Part shown: positions 11,397-22,152 of the stretch, piece by piece
Position numbering within the stretch: the first letter of the stretch is position 1
Layout of the letters: each line of letters starts with the position of its first letter
NCBI GenBank assembly: GCA_023678885.1
Contig: CM042955.1
Coordinates: 33,326,088-33,390,087, forward strand
Length of the DNA stretch: 64,000 bases
Origin: Pogostemon cablin
Lineage: Eukaryota; Streptophyta; Magnoliopsida; Lamiales; Lamiaceae
Direction of reading: 5' to 3'
Program-made: the position numbers and the translations under genes
The notes under the pieces: model-generated
Seen by the model: the letters and a program-made list of their open reading frames with translations, nothing else
Database searches by the model: none
What the model was told of the DNA's origin: nothing

Positions 11397-11406
11397 ATCT
11401 CCCACT
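11397..11406 (-). other. Polypurine tract of copia K
   Basis: The minus strand reads AAGTGGGAGAT immediately before the LTR start TGTTGG. This is the usual plus-strand primer position in copia elements. Confidence 0.75.
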
Positions 11407-11429
11407 TATACTAAAAGACTATGCTGTCA

Positions 11430-11850
11430 TGTCTTCCGCCATACATCTGATTTCCACTCCCACTACACGACCATCAAAAGCTCTCGCCTTAAGGTCCTTG
11501 TAAATGGATTTACTAGGTTATCATCCGATGCAATCTAGGTGACAACAACCTTCCCCTCATCATACGATTTCTCGTAACAGGTGGTACTCGCGCTCCATGT
11601 GTTTAATTTCCTTATGGGCTCGTGATTCCTTCAAGTTTGCAACTGCACCAATATCATCAATATAAATTGTGATATCCTTGGGCAAACTTAGAAACACTTC
11701 AAAGTCCATCTTGAAGTTTCTAAAGTCATACAGATACTTTGGCTGCCTCATAGGCTCCAATTTATCATCTTTCCATGATGGAGTCCGGAGTCTGAAATAT
11801 ATTTCTATATAACACTCCTCCACATTATGACTCAACTTTCTAAAATTAAA
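11430..11850 (-). pseudogene. Copia RNase H remnant
   Basis: The minus-strand translation shows IYIDDIGAVANLKESRAHKE, IKHMEREYHLLREIV and, in a shifted frame, IASDDNLVNPFTRTL. These match the C-terminal RNase H motifs of plant copia polyproteins (GAVANSKEPRSHKRSKHIER..., ASDNNLADPFTK). Two stops directly after REIV and a frameshift disable it. It is the last domain before the 3' LTR, as expected. Confidence 0.8.
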
Positions 11851-12199
11851 CGCATAACCTTTGAGGTGGATTTACTGCCGTCCCTATCTGATTTGAAAAA
11901 TCTAAATCTATGTAACCCATAAGAATCAGTGAATCTGTTCGGTAAGCCCACATATAGTTTCTAGTCCTTTTCAGGTACATAAGTATATGTCTTACCACAG
12001 TTCAACATTCTTATTTTGGGTTACCTTGATACCCACTGTTCATGCCATCGGCAAAACAGATATCCAATCTCGTGCATAGCATTCCTTAGATTAAGCTTCC
12101 TCATTTGCCAAAGCATAAGGAACCGCTTTCATCTTCTTTATCTACTTTTGTGTCACAAGACACATTCACTTAGATAAATTCACATGCTAAACGAGTAAG

Positions 12200-12925
12200 G
12201 ATCGTATCATTATATGAAACTTGAGATAAGCATAACATCCTTTCTTGTGATCCGTATTACCGTGATCAAAAGGATATTTTTGCTCTTCTTAAGTCCTTCA
12301 TCTCATACCGCTTTATCAACCATACCCATACGCCCGACAATACTCTTTCATTGTCTCCAATGAGCAAGATACTATCTACGTATAGTACAAGAAATACCAT
12401 CATGTTTCCATCACTCTTTTCAATACACAAGACCCATCCGATCATTGATTAGATCCATGTCACTGGATTACCTCATCAAAACGGATGTTTCATGATCTTG
12501 AAGCTTGCTTTAGTCCATGAATGAACACTTTTAAGCTTACTATCACAATGCTCTTAGCTTTTTGCAATGAATCACTCTGGTTGCTTCACATAGATGTTTC
12601 CCTTAAGACTTCCAATCAGGAAGCTGTCTCGACATCTATTTGCTATTCCTCATATTTCATATGAGTAGCAACAAATAAAAGAGTTCGGATCAACTTAGGT
12701 ATAGCTACCGGCGAACAGATTTTCTCATAATCGAACCATTTCTTTCTGAGTATACCTTTTCGCAACAAGCTTGCTTCCAAGGTTTTCACCTTATTCTATG
12801 ATCCTCTTTTATTCTTGCATGCCCGCTTCCAATGGCTTTTACGCCATTTAGCGGTTCAACAAGCATCCAGACCTAATTTAAAATCCATCGATTCTATTTT
12901 AATATTCATTGCACTTTGCTAGGAT
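12200..12925 (-). pseudogene. Copia reverse transcriptase remnant
   Basis: Degenerate sequence with no long frame. Around 12368-12400 the minus strand reads FLVLYVDSILLIGDNERVL, the copia RT catalytic block (normally YVDDILLIGN), with the second Asp changed to Ser. Boundaries are estimates from the flanking RNase H and integrase remnants. Confidence 0.7.
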
Positions 12926-13319
12926 TTGGTATTTCTAACTTGTAGTGCTTCGTGGTATCCGTGGGTCCATTTCATATTTGCGAGGGACCAAGTCTCACGA
13001 CTTTCCCAAAACATGTATCTTACAAGTTGTCGAAGAACCCTCCCACTACGACAAGGCACTACACGCAATTGTGTATCAGACGTAACACGCATTGCAGTTT
13101 ACCTTGTGGTATATCCTCTTGTACACTTGGTACTTATACTTTGTGTTTTCTTCTCACTACCTTTAGAACAACTCATACATGGGTTTGTGATTATTACATA
13201 GTCCCTTTCCAAAAATCTAGTGTTTGTGTTAACAATCACCCTTCGATCTTTTAGACTAAATAAATCACCTTCATTTTTATAGCATATCCCACAAACAGAC
13301 AAACATTCAAATGAATTAC
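12926..13319. other. Degenerate copia interior
   Basis: Lies between the integrase and RT remnants. I could not identify any intact motif in it. The plus-strand frames here look like chance. Confidence 0.45.
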
Positions 13320-13900
13320 TGTTTCTAGGGCTTATCCATAAAATGAATTAAGTAATTCCAAATAATTCATCATCTATCTAATCATTACCATAAGAGTCTT
13401 ATTCCTTCTATCCACCACACCATTCAGCTGGGGCATGCCCGGTGTAGACCACTTGAGATTTAATCTCAACCTCTGATTAATAGTTCCTAATTATCCTAAG
13501 AGGTACTCGTAATGACGATTAAATCGTCATTACTTGATATATTTTCCATGATGCTTTACTGTACCAACATTGTAATTCTTGAATAAATCAAAGAATTTAG
13601 ACATGCAGTGCATCAAATAAATATATCGATATCTAGAATAATCTTCGATTATTCATAACCACCTCTCGCCTAGATAATATTAGGTCCGCTTGAATCAGAA
13701 TGAACCAATTCCAACATATATATCTTTGGCTCTACACCCCTTTACCTTAAAAAGGTAATTAATCATTTTTACTTCCAAGTAAGACTCGCAAGTCTGATAG
13801 TTTCACTTCAGATAAACCTAAGGGTCTATCGGCTATCAACTTTTGAATCCTACTCAAGTAAAATGATCTAGTCTTAGATGCCAAATATATGTTTAGTTCA
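13320..13900 (-). pseudogene. Copia integrase remnant
   Basis: The minus-strand translation gives RIQKLIADRPLGLSEVK (zinc-binding region, near 13800-13850) and, around 13330-13450, STPGMPQLNGVVDRRNKTLM followed by MMNYLELLNSFYG. These are the end of the zinc domain and the core Glu region of plant copia integrases (STPGTPQQNGVSERRNRTLL). The catalytic Glu of ERRN is read as Asp here. Several stops and frameshifts are present. Confidence 0.75.
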
Positions 13901-14089
13901 TATCCGAAGGTATCTTTCTCTTACTAAGATTAGAAGATTCATTATTAATTACTATTTGTTGCATCTGTGGAATATACATGATTTAAGAGTATACAAATTG
14001 TTCACCAACGTACAATAACAGATTACAACTCTATCCTTCATTATAATGACCATGTCATTTAAATGAAATGGAGTATCCATCTATTAATG

Positions 14090-14300
14090 CATAGAAACCG
14101 AAATCAAATCCTTTCTATGAAAACGTACGTAAAACAATTTCTCATAATCAAACGTCTACTCATATCATTAGATAAATAGACAACTCCCACTGCAATAGCC
14201 ACTACTCTTGTAGTTTACCCATGTCATAACAATCTTATCCTCACTTAGTAATAAACATTTAGTGATTCCAGTATCTACACACTTCGTGTTAGTAAATGCC
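14090..14300 (-). pseudogene. Possible copia protease remnant
   Basis: The minus strand reads RVVAIAVGVVYLSND near 14180, similar to the ARVAALAVGTYYLSL stretch that follows the active site of copia aspartic proteases. No intact DTG motif was found. It lies in the expected place, upstream of integrase. Confidence 0.5.
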
Positions 14301-15330
14301 ATCACTAATCATGTTTTAAACAACTAGTGAATAAGATATAAAACTTGTTCACATTATGATGAAAATGGCTTTCCTTTGCCACATGTTTTGCCAGAAGTTT
14401 TCCACCAAATACATCCTATTGTAATTCAGGTGGAACTTACTCAAAAACATCTAGGCAATTCACGAAGAATTAAATTGATCTAGGTTTCCCTTCAATTTAT
14501 ACTCCATGCTTTCCCAATTCATTCATCAAATTAAATCATGATCTTCTGCCTTTTAACTTACTCAAGTATCCGAAGAGTTACATGAGACCATCATATTTCT
14601 ATGAACCTCTCATCTCTTCACTAGAGACTTTAATAGGCATTATGAGACGTCCCTTGTGAGAACACACATGTATTTTCTTAAGCAGTAAAATTCAAAACCA
14701 AGATTCTTTTCTAATCATCTAATTTGGAAAAGTAAATATAATTTCTTTTAGTTAATAATAAGTGAGATAAAACCATTTGAAAATCAGAGAATCACAAATA
14801 AATATACCGATCAAATCTTCGAATTTTATCCTTTTACATTGATTCCCTCAAAACAATATAAAAATAAAATTCACCGACATCTCAAGCACCGTGAGTCTGC
14901 AAGCCACGATAGTGTGGACGTTTACAAACCCGAACATTTACAAGAGAAGGTTTTACCCATTAATTTCATTTGTCAACCTAACTTTATGACAAAATAATTA
15001 ATAGTCGGTTCCTCTTTAGCCATGCAAATAAAAGCAGTGACTCCGATGGGGAGGATACTTATTATTTACACCTAAGTGTACACCATTATTTGACCCCAAG
15101 TCCGCGGCCCAAGCTTATGTGCCTTACAGATGGAGAAGTACACACGCGCTTGGATAACTTCCTACAGTCATCAATTATAAGTCTGTACAGTGATCCGCAC
15201 ATGAACTCATCCGATAGGGAGGAAGGTCTATGCCAACGTGCAAGTTCATATGCATCACATTACAAACATAATTATTTAAAGAAGTCTGTCCCAGCAATCC
15301 ATGAATAAACTCATCCGATGGGGAGGAAGG
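14301..15330. other. Degenerate copia gag region
   Basis: Located where gag should be. I see no usable frame. Three similar blocks GATGGGGAGGA / GATAGGGAGGAAGG / GATGGGGAGGAAGG (near 15045, 15212 and 15317) with following GCCAACGTGCAAGTT or GCCGACGTGCAAGTT words suggest an internal duplication, into whose last copy element G inserted. Confidence 0.5.
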
Positions 15331-17038
15331 TGATGAGTGATATTTTCACCTAGATTTTAGTGTATTTTTATATGTGTTTTCGTATATTTTTATCCGTATT
15401 TTATGTGTTATTTGGTTGTGTTTTGTGTTTTCATGGAAATGTGTGTGAATGAGCTTAAACCTACTATTTTCACTTTTTATTTGATGCTAAATAGGATAAG
15501 GAAGATGTAGGAAAAAGCGGAACTCAATTTGGAGTTGAAACGAGGGAGAACGAGCCAAAACAGTGAAGGAATCAGGGCAGCAGCAACACGACTGGCCGTG
15601 TCGGTGGCACGAGCCGTGTCGCAGTACACGACTCGTGTAGCTAACACGGACCTGTCCAGAATGGTCGTGCGGCAACATCTATTCATCCAACACGACCACC
15701 ACTTGGCCGTGTTGCGGAGCTCGACTCGTGTTGCAGCACACGACCCGTGTAGCCAACACGGGCCTGTAAGCGATGGCCGTGCGGGAGCATCAGTTCACGC
15801 AACACGGGCACCTCATGGCCGTGTTGCGCCACACGACTCGTGTCGTGTCTTGGATCAGAAAAAAATCAGAATCCTTCTAGAAGGCCCAAAAGGGTATAAA
15901 TACCCCTCCATTCATATTTTATAAAAAAAAATCCGAAATTCCATCATCTACACACACCTCACACATCATTTCTTCCATTTTCCACCATCATCTTCATCCA
16001 TTCTTCATCCACCCATCTACACTTGATCCCCTCCATCAAATCCACCATCCAAGTGATCAAGGAAGCAAGGGAGAGTGAGATCACAAGAAGAAGAAGGAGA
16101 TCTCCATTGAAGCACTTCAAAGGGGGAATCTAATTCTAATTTTTGTGCATTTCTTTATAGATTGATCATGTTTTGTAAGGATCTTAATGTCTATGTTAAT
16201 TTTCTTATGGATATGAGAGGCTAATCTCCTTTGTGAGATTAGCTCCATGATTGGTGTTGGATAATTTAGTTTTTATGCAAATTGATTTTAATCTTGAATG
16301 GGCTTTGTGTTATTTCTATCATTGATTGTTGATTGCTTGATGTATATGATGATTTGTGTGATTAATTGTCATGGGCATGTGATTAGATTGAGAAATCAAT
16401 TATGTGTTTAGGATAGTTCATTGAATCATTTCATCATACACTTCATGTGCATTAATTTAGAATGAGATAGAGATATCCTTCTAGATTTAGAACCCTTTGA
16501 TAGAACATTTGATTAGCTTAATCGAGAGGTTGGTTGATTAAATGAGGAGACCCAAACAATTAGTGAATTCATAGTACCTTAAAAGGGAATATTGCTTATG
16601 ATTTAGTACCTAATTAGGGAACTCATAGAGTAATTAGTACCTAGTGGGAGATGTTTGCTATTGTCTCGATCCTATGTGCGTTTGGGAGCCTTGTTGAGGG
16701 CCTACATCCTATCCATCTCGAGAGAGAGTTTAGGTGGAATTAGTGATCGCTTCTATACCTTGTCCATGAGAGATTAGAATTAATTGCATGATTACTTAAT
16801 TATCTATGCCATGATTGTTGTTAATCTCATCCTTGCATCATTTGGAACCCTTTTATCTTTGCATTCATTTTATCTTTATTTCTTGCTTTAGCATAATTGC
16901 ATTCATTTGCTCCTATCATCTCTTCCGTCGTCCTTATAAAATCACGATAAACTTGAGATCGCTTAAACTCTAGTACCTTCCTCCCTGTGGTTCGATAATT
17001 TCTTTAATTGGTCATGCCCACTATATTATGGCTAACCA
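15331..17038 (+). repeat. 5' LTR of G
   Basis: 1708 bp with TG...CA ends, of the B/solo-LTR family throughout. It carries a CACGG/CCGTG array at 15590-15850, the palindrome CTTCTAGAAG at 15874-15883 and TATAAATA at 15895. Confidence 0.94.
15875..15902 (+). promoter_or_regulatory. HSE-like palindrome and TATA box of G 5' LTR
   Basis: TTCtaGAA at 15875-15882 lies 12 bp upstream of TATAAATA at 15895-15902, inside GGGTATAAATACCCC. The 3' LTR has the same pair at about 20985 and 21005. Confidence 0.55.
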
Positions 17039-17040
17039 AA

Positions 17041-17058
17041 TGGCGCCGTTGCCGGGGA
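17041..17058 (+). other. Primer binding site of G
   Basis: TGGCGCCGTTGCCGGGGA, a perfect complement to the plant tRNA-Asp 3' end as I know it, two bases after the LTR. Confidence 0.9.
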
Positions 17059-17230
17059 GGTAACGGTCGCTAGTAGTTTGACGAAGGATTGTTTAGAGTG
17101 GTCTTAATAAGGACATTTTTTTTTATTTTTTTGCATCTTATTTTTGCTTTGGAAAATTTTGTTCTAATTTTTCTTTCTTTTATAGGTGCATACCTTGAGA
17201 AGGAAGAAGAAGGAGAGCAACCCCAAAAAT

Positions 17231-18385
17231 ATGAACTACATGGATAATCTTCGAGATATGGTGAATAGAAGTGTTCATTCCGCTATGAACACACAAGGAA
17301 ATTTTCAAGGATTTCAAATGCCAAATTGGGAGCCTAATTTGCAACCGGATTACGGAGTACAAGATATGCAATTCCAACAACAAGGTTATGAGAAGTTGGG
17401 AGTTCCTCATCAAATGCATCATCAAGTATACCCTCAAGGTGTGGAAGATGGTTTTCAAGGAAATTTTTCTAGAAATCAAGATGGAAATCAACCACATCTA
17501 TGGGGCGATTTTCAAGACTCCAACACCTCTTATTCCGCCCAACTTGACTATAGAGAGAAGCTTAGAAATGAGTTGATCGAAAAGATTATGGAGCGCATGG
17601 AGAAGGAGAGTAAGTATAATGAAGCTTGGATGGATCGAATCGGAAATTGGTGTGACAGGGTGACAAGTGCAATAGTAGCATTCGGTGCTAGATTAGATTC
17701 CATTGAGCACCAAGTTAGTCAAGTTGTATCCACCGTTGAGAACAACAAGCCTTCTACCTCCGGAACGAATCTATGCATGGCCATTAAAGATCGAAAAGAG
17801 GATGGTTTAGAAAGGTTTGATAAGGTTATGAAGGAAAAGAGAGAAAGGGTGCCCAAGTGGGTGAAAGCTAAAGAGTTGAAAGAAGAGTTGACGGAGGAAT
17901 TCGATAGATTTGTCGAGTCTCTTGAAGAGATGGTAGAGAAAGTCAAGATTCAAAATCAAAAAGAGATTCATGCCATTATGGAAGAAAAGAAACCTCCGGA
18001 AACTAAGATCATGGATTCTACTCCCCACAAGCCAAAACCTTCTCATTCTATTGAAATTTCAAATTCTCTTAAAAACTTCCATAATTTCATTGATAAAAAT
18101 TTGTTTGGTGATTGTAGGAAAAAGGTTGCAAGAGGGCACCAACACTTGTCAATGCCCGAATTCTTACCGGGGGATGTGGTTGAAGTTCAAAATTCATATA
18201 AAGCCCCATGGAAAAAGTGGAACAAGTGGAAAGGGCCATTCCTTGTGAAGAACGCCTTCGGAGACCAATTACTTGAGCTATTTAACAAGAAGGGAACCGT
18301 TCTAGTGGTTGAACGGGAGAGCACACGGCACTACTTCAAGAAGAAACCTATGATAGTGCCTAAGGACTATTCAAGACCACCATGA
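17231..18385 (+). CDS. Chimeric Gag-linker/integrase-C-terminal protein of G
   Basis: A single uninterrupted 384-codon frame in the position of gag-pol. The frame stays open back to a GTG at 17186, but the first ATG is 17231, so I use that. Residues roughly 1-110 are Gln/Asn/Gly-rich with QGNF words like those of the D Gag C-terminus. A middle charged part carries RERVPKWVKAKELKEELTEE, matching IERIPKWKKAKELREKEVEV in the linker before the D protease. The last 90 residues (LPGDVVEVQNSYKAPW, KWKGPFLVKNAFGDQLLEL, ERESTRHYF) resemble the SH3-like integrase C-terminal domain of D (KGEKVLVFNSRL, KWRGPYVVKEVLDGGALKV, NGHRVKHYV). Protease, RT, RNase H and the integrase catalytic core are absent. It may act as a structural or DNA-binding helper, but that is only inference. 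Confidence 0.8.
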   Translation: MNYMDNLRDMVNRSVHSAMNTQGNFQGFQMPNWEPNLQPDYGVQDMQFQQQGYEKLGVPHQMHHQVYPQGVEDGFQGNFSRNQDGNQPHLWGDFQDSNTSYSAQLDYREKLRNELIEKIMERMEKESKYNEAWMDRIGNWCDRVTSAIVAFGARLDSIEHQVSQVVSTVENNKPSTSGTNLCMAIKDRKEDGLERFDKVMKEKRERVPKWVKAKELKEELTEEFDRFVESLEEMVEKVKIQNQKEIHAIMEEKKPPETKIMDSTPHKPKPSHSIEISNSLKNFHNFIDKNLFGDCRKKVARGHQHLSMPEFLPGDVVEVQNSYKAPWKKWNKWKGPFLVKNAFGDQLLELFNKKGTVLVVERESTRHYFKKKPMIVPKDYSRPP

Positions 18386-18410
18386 GCTAAAGACTATCGT
18401 CCGGCTTGAA

Positions 18411-18447
18411 GACGTTAAACTTAGCGCTCGATGGGAGGCAACCCATC
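18411..18447 (+). other. Conserved post-ORF hairpin (G copy)
   Basis: GACGTTAAACTTAGCGCTC is followed by the perfect hairpin GATGGG-AGGCAA-CCCATC at 18430-18447, 45 bp after the ORF stop. D has the same block with one loop change. Confidence 0.7.
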
Positions 18448-18605
18448 ATTATCTTTATTGCTTTATTTAATGCTTTCAATAAGGTTGATGGATTTGTTTG
18501 TTTGCATTTTTGGCATGTAGATTGATTGTGTTCATGAGGAGAATGTGTATTGGAGAAACGATAAGTGCTTGATTTGAAGTGTGAAAGTAAGTCACACCAC
18601 TTTTT

Positions 18606-18649
18606 GCAAACTTACCTCGAAACTCTTGTTTCAATTTAAGTTTGGGGGG
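18606..18649 (+). other. Post-ORF stem-loop with G-run (G copy)
   Basis: GCAAACTTA (18606-18614) pairs with TAAGTTTG, which runs into a six-G tract ending at 18649. It resembles an internal copy of the true polypurine tract at 20428-20440. Confidence 0.65.
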
Positions 18650-20427
18650 ATATGGCGTGGTGTGACATACTTTGTCTTGAAAGCATATACTTTTCGTATT
18701 TTTGAGCTAATTTTAAAATTTTTCTCATGAGCATTGGTTTGATTTTGGTATGATTGGTCGTGTTGAAGTGCATGATAGTCCATATTTTTAATGAAATTGT
18801 TGAGCTAATGGTTTTGTTGAGCATGTATTAAGGGTATTGGAAGCACGAATTGAGCTCGGAGCTAACAACTTCCACTATCAAATGCTTATTGAGGGAGTTC
18901 ATTCTACACCCTACCACTTTTATGTGCTTAGCATAATTTGATTTGATTTGTATTGATGTGATTAGCATGCTACTTCATGTGTTATGTTTTTTGGGATGTT
19001 TATTTTCATTAGTTAGGATTTTCTTTTCAATCAAGGTTGGGATGATTGTGAGCTTACATTGTTATGGATGATTTGAATGTGTGTTTCATTGTTTTATGAT
19101 GGTGATTTTTATTCTTGCATGTTATGTGTTTTTGGTTATTTCTTGTTTGTTGAGTCTTTATTTTATGTTTCGTGTGCATTTTTATTCTTGTTTAGGGAGT
19201 GTTTGGTGGATTATTTTTGGGATGTTGTGAGTCATTTTTGAACATGAGTGGTGATATGTTGTGGTAATAAGTGATGACAAGTTATGATTAAGAATCTCTA
19301 CACTTTCGAATTGTGACATGTTTTATTTAACTTGTTCAATTTTGAGATGAATGGGGTGTAATAAGTTTCTTAAGGTCCAATGCATAAGCTTGTGAGCGTT
19401 TGAGCCTCAACCGTGCATACATGGTATTTTTCTTCATGAGTGGATTGGTTGTGTTTGATAAGTTAGAACTTGCTCAAGGACTATAGGAACGAGCCCGATT
19501 AGTGGAGATTAGTGAAATGATCTAAGGCCATCTTTGTTATTCATAGTCATTGCCATTGCCATATATTTTCCTACCATGAACATCATCCCTAGTTAACCAT
19601 TTTGAGCCTTAAAGCCTATTTATTGTGATATAAGCACATTACAAGCCATGATTACCCACTTAAGCCTTACATATATACCATTTGTGTGGGTGATTGAGGA
19701 GATGGTAACTAGAAAGGTTTGATAAGGAAGTAAAAGAAAAAAAGGAAATAGTAAACAAGCAAGAAAAAGGATGAAAAAGAGCACAAGAAAGAATGAACAT
19801 GCAACCTCAAAACAAGAAAATGAGCAAAGCAATAACAATATGCTCAAGTACTTAAAAGTTCAAAGAAGGAAGCAAACATTAAAAGAAGCTCAAAATCTAA
19901 GGAAAGTTGATGATTAGTGCTTGTGATTACCAAAGTTGAGAAAGGAAGAAAGAAAAGTGGAGAAGTTGAGGAAGTTGATCATCTCTTCGATTACTTACAC
20001 TTGTTAGTCACTATTATCCATACTCTTCCTACCCTACCAAAGAGCCTATCATTACATCCTTAATAAAAGACCTTTTTGATCACTAATGAAAACTTTGGTG
20101 GTTTGTGAATGTAGTCCACGAGCAAGCTTATAACGAGTCGAGTCAATCGATTGATGAGTGTTGATTTACCTACTTTAAATAGTGTTGAGTGAAATTTATA
20201 ACCTATGTATGGCTTGGACTAAAAGGGACTATATTACACTTTATTCTCTTTTGATTGAACTTGTTAATTTCTCATGTTATGATTTTATTGATGTAGGATG
20301 CCTTAGCATAGTTTGTAATTCTTATTGCTATTGATGTGTTATTACTTATGTTCGTTTAGTTTTTTCCTAGGTGAAAATCACTCTTCATGGTTTATCATTT
20401 TCGTTGTGCGAGGACGCACAACACTTT
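18650..20427 (+). other. Long non-coding 3' region of G
   Basis: No supported ORF. It is closely similar over most of its length to 38610-40333 of D (shared words include GAACGAGCCCGATTAGTGGAG and CCTACCAAAGAGCCTATCAT, given here in parts). The conservation between otherwise different elements suggests that it is needed in cis, for example for packaging or transcript processing. Confidence 0.6.
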
Positions 20428-20440
20428 AAGTTTGGGGGTG
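20428..20440 (+). other. Polypurine tract of G
   Basis: AAGTTTGGGGGTG directly before the 3' LTR start TGATGAG. It is preceded by a small hairpin GTGCGAGGACGCAC. Confidence 0.8.
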
Positions 20441-22152
20441 TGATGAGTGATATTTTCACCTAGATTTTAGTGTCTTTTTATATGTGTTTTCGTATATTTT
20501 TATCCGTATTTTATGTGTTATTTGGTTGTGTTTTGTGTTTTCATGGAAATGTGTGTGAATGAGCTTAAACCTACTATTTTCACTTTTTATTTGATGCTAA
20601 ATAGGATAAGGAAGATGTAGGAAAAAGCGGAACTCAATTTGGAGTTGAAACGAGGGAGAACGAGCCAAAACAGTGAAGGAATCAGGGCAGCAGCAACACG
20701 ACTGGCCGTGTCGGTGGCACGAGCCGTGTCGCAGTACACGACTCGTGTAGCTAACACGGACCTGTCCAGAATGGTCGTGCGGCAACATCTATTCATCCAA
20801 CACGACCACCACTTGGCCGTGTTGCGGAGCTCGACTCGTGTTGCAGCACACGACCCGTGTAGCCAACACGGGCCTGTAAGCGATGGCCGTGCGGGAGCAT
20901 CAGTTCACGCAACACGGGCACCTCATGGCCGTGTTGCGCCACACGACTCGTGTCGTGTCTTGGATCAGAAAAAAATCAGAATCCTTCTAGAAGGCCCAAA
21001 AGGGTATAAATACCCCTCCATTCATATTTTATAAAAAAAAATCCGAAATTCCATCATCTACACACACCTCACACACCATTTCTTCCATTTTCCACCATCA
21101 TCTTCATCCATCTTCATCCACCCATCATATCTTCCATTTTTGGTGCTAAAGACTTCAAATCAAGAGCTAGAGGTGGAGATCAAGAAGAATAGAAGATTCT
21201 CTTCAAGAAATTGATAGGGAAGAATCCATTCATTTTGTATTTCTTTAGATCTAAGACTATGGGTATTTGTAATGAATCATTTATTTGTTTTATTACTTTT
21301 ATCATGTTAGACTAATCCCTCTAGTGGGTTTAGGAATATGAAGAGCATATTAGATTTATATTATCATGTGGATTAAATTGGTTTTTGATTTAATTAATGT
21401 TGATTTCTATTCATGGAGTTTAATTGTCTTGATGTTATGATGGCATGGTTTGTTATTCATGAATGTTTATTGGTTTAATGGATTGTTGATCAATGGATTA
21501 TTTGTGGTAATTAAATGCTATCATGATGTTCATGTATGTATTGCTTGGAGTGAGACGGAAACGACCCTCTATAGTATTAGGAAGGCATGAATAGACATTG
21601 AGTTTGGGTTTGACCGAAAGGATATTTGAATTCAATGAGGGGAACCAATCCATTCGTTGGCCTTAGTACACAAAAAGGGAGAGTTTAATCTAACTAGTAC
21701 CTAGATGGAAGGGGTTAATGTTGGGCTTTGATCTTAAGTGCTTTTGGGAGTCTAAAATGGATCAACAACCTTTGTAACCCGAAAGGGAGCTTAGGATACA
21801 ATCGTGATCACCCTTAGTCTACATCAATTGAGTTGAATTCCGTTTGCATGATAATATGAATCGAGTGTGTTTGGATGTTTCTAATCCCATGATTTTCCAT
21901 ATTTGAACTTTAGCACCCATTATCTTTACTCGTCATTTTCTTATTTGCTATCCTTATTTACTTGCTTCTTGTTTTAGTTGTTATCCAATCTCCAAAACCC
22001 CCGATCATCTTTACAAAAACAACAATGAACATGAGCTCACGTATTTTGCTAGTACGAAAATAACTCCTTATTGGATTGATAATTTTTCTTGGGATATACT
22101 ACTACAACGATCGAGTATTCTTGCTCGTGAGTGCTATAAAATTAGGCAAACA
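20441..22152 (+). repeat. Chimeric 3' LTR of G
   Basis: Positions 20441 to about 21105 match the G 5' LTR with only a few differences. From about 21111 the sequence switches to the D-type LTR (compare 31245-32301) and ends GGCAAACA like D. The crossover lies in the shared TCTTCATCCA words at 21101-21120. The switch is downstream of the TATA box. Confidence 0.92.

Larger units (their letters stand above)
15331..22152 (+). mobile_element. Non-autonomous Athila-type element G
   Basis: A 6.8-kb element flanked by a perfect 5-bp duplication GAAGG (15326-15330 and 22153-22157). Order: 5' LTR 15331-17038, primer site 17041-17058, one 384-codon ORF 17231-18385, long post-pol-like region 18386-20440 ending in a polypurine tract, 3' LTR 20441-22152. 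It has no protease, RT or RNase H, so it must use enzymes from other elements. The 5' LTR and leader are B-type; the post-pol region resembles D; the 3' LTR is B-type in its first part and D-type in its last 1 kb. It is therefore a mosaic. Confidence 0.93.

Noticed and set aside
15529..15924. A 131-codon plus-strand ORF, repeated identically at 20639-21034
   Set aside because: It lies in the CACGG/CCGTG array of the G LTR U3. The identity reflects the two LTR copies, not protein conservation.
17041..17058. tRNA-Asp gene fragment
   Set aside because: Only the 18 bases complementary to the tRNA 3' end are present, at each LTR border; these are primer binding sites.
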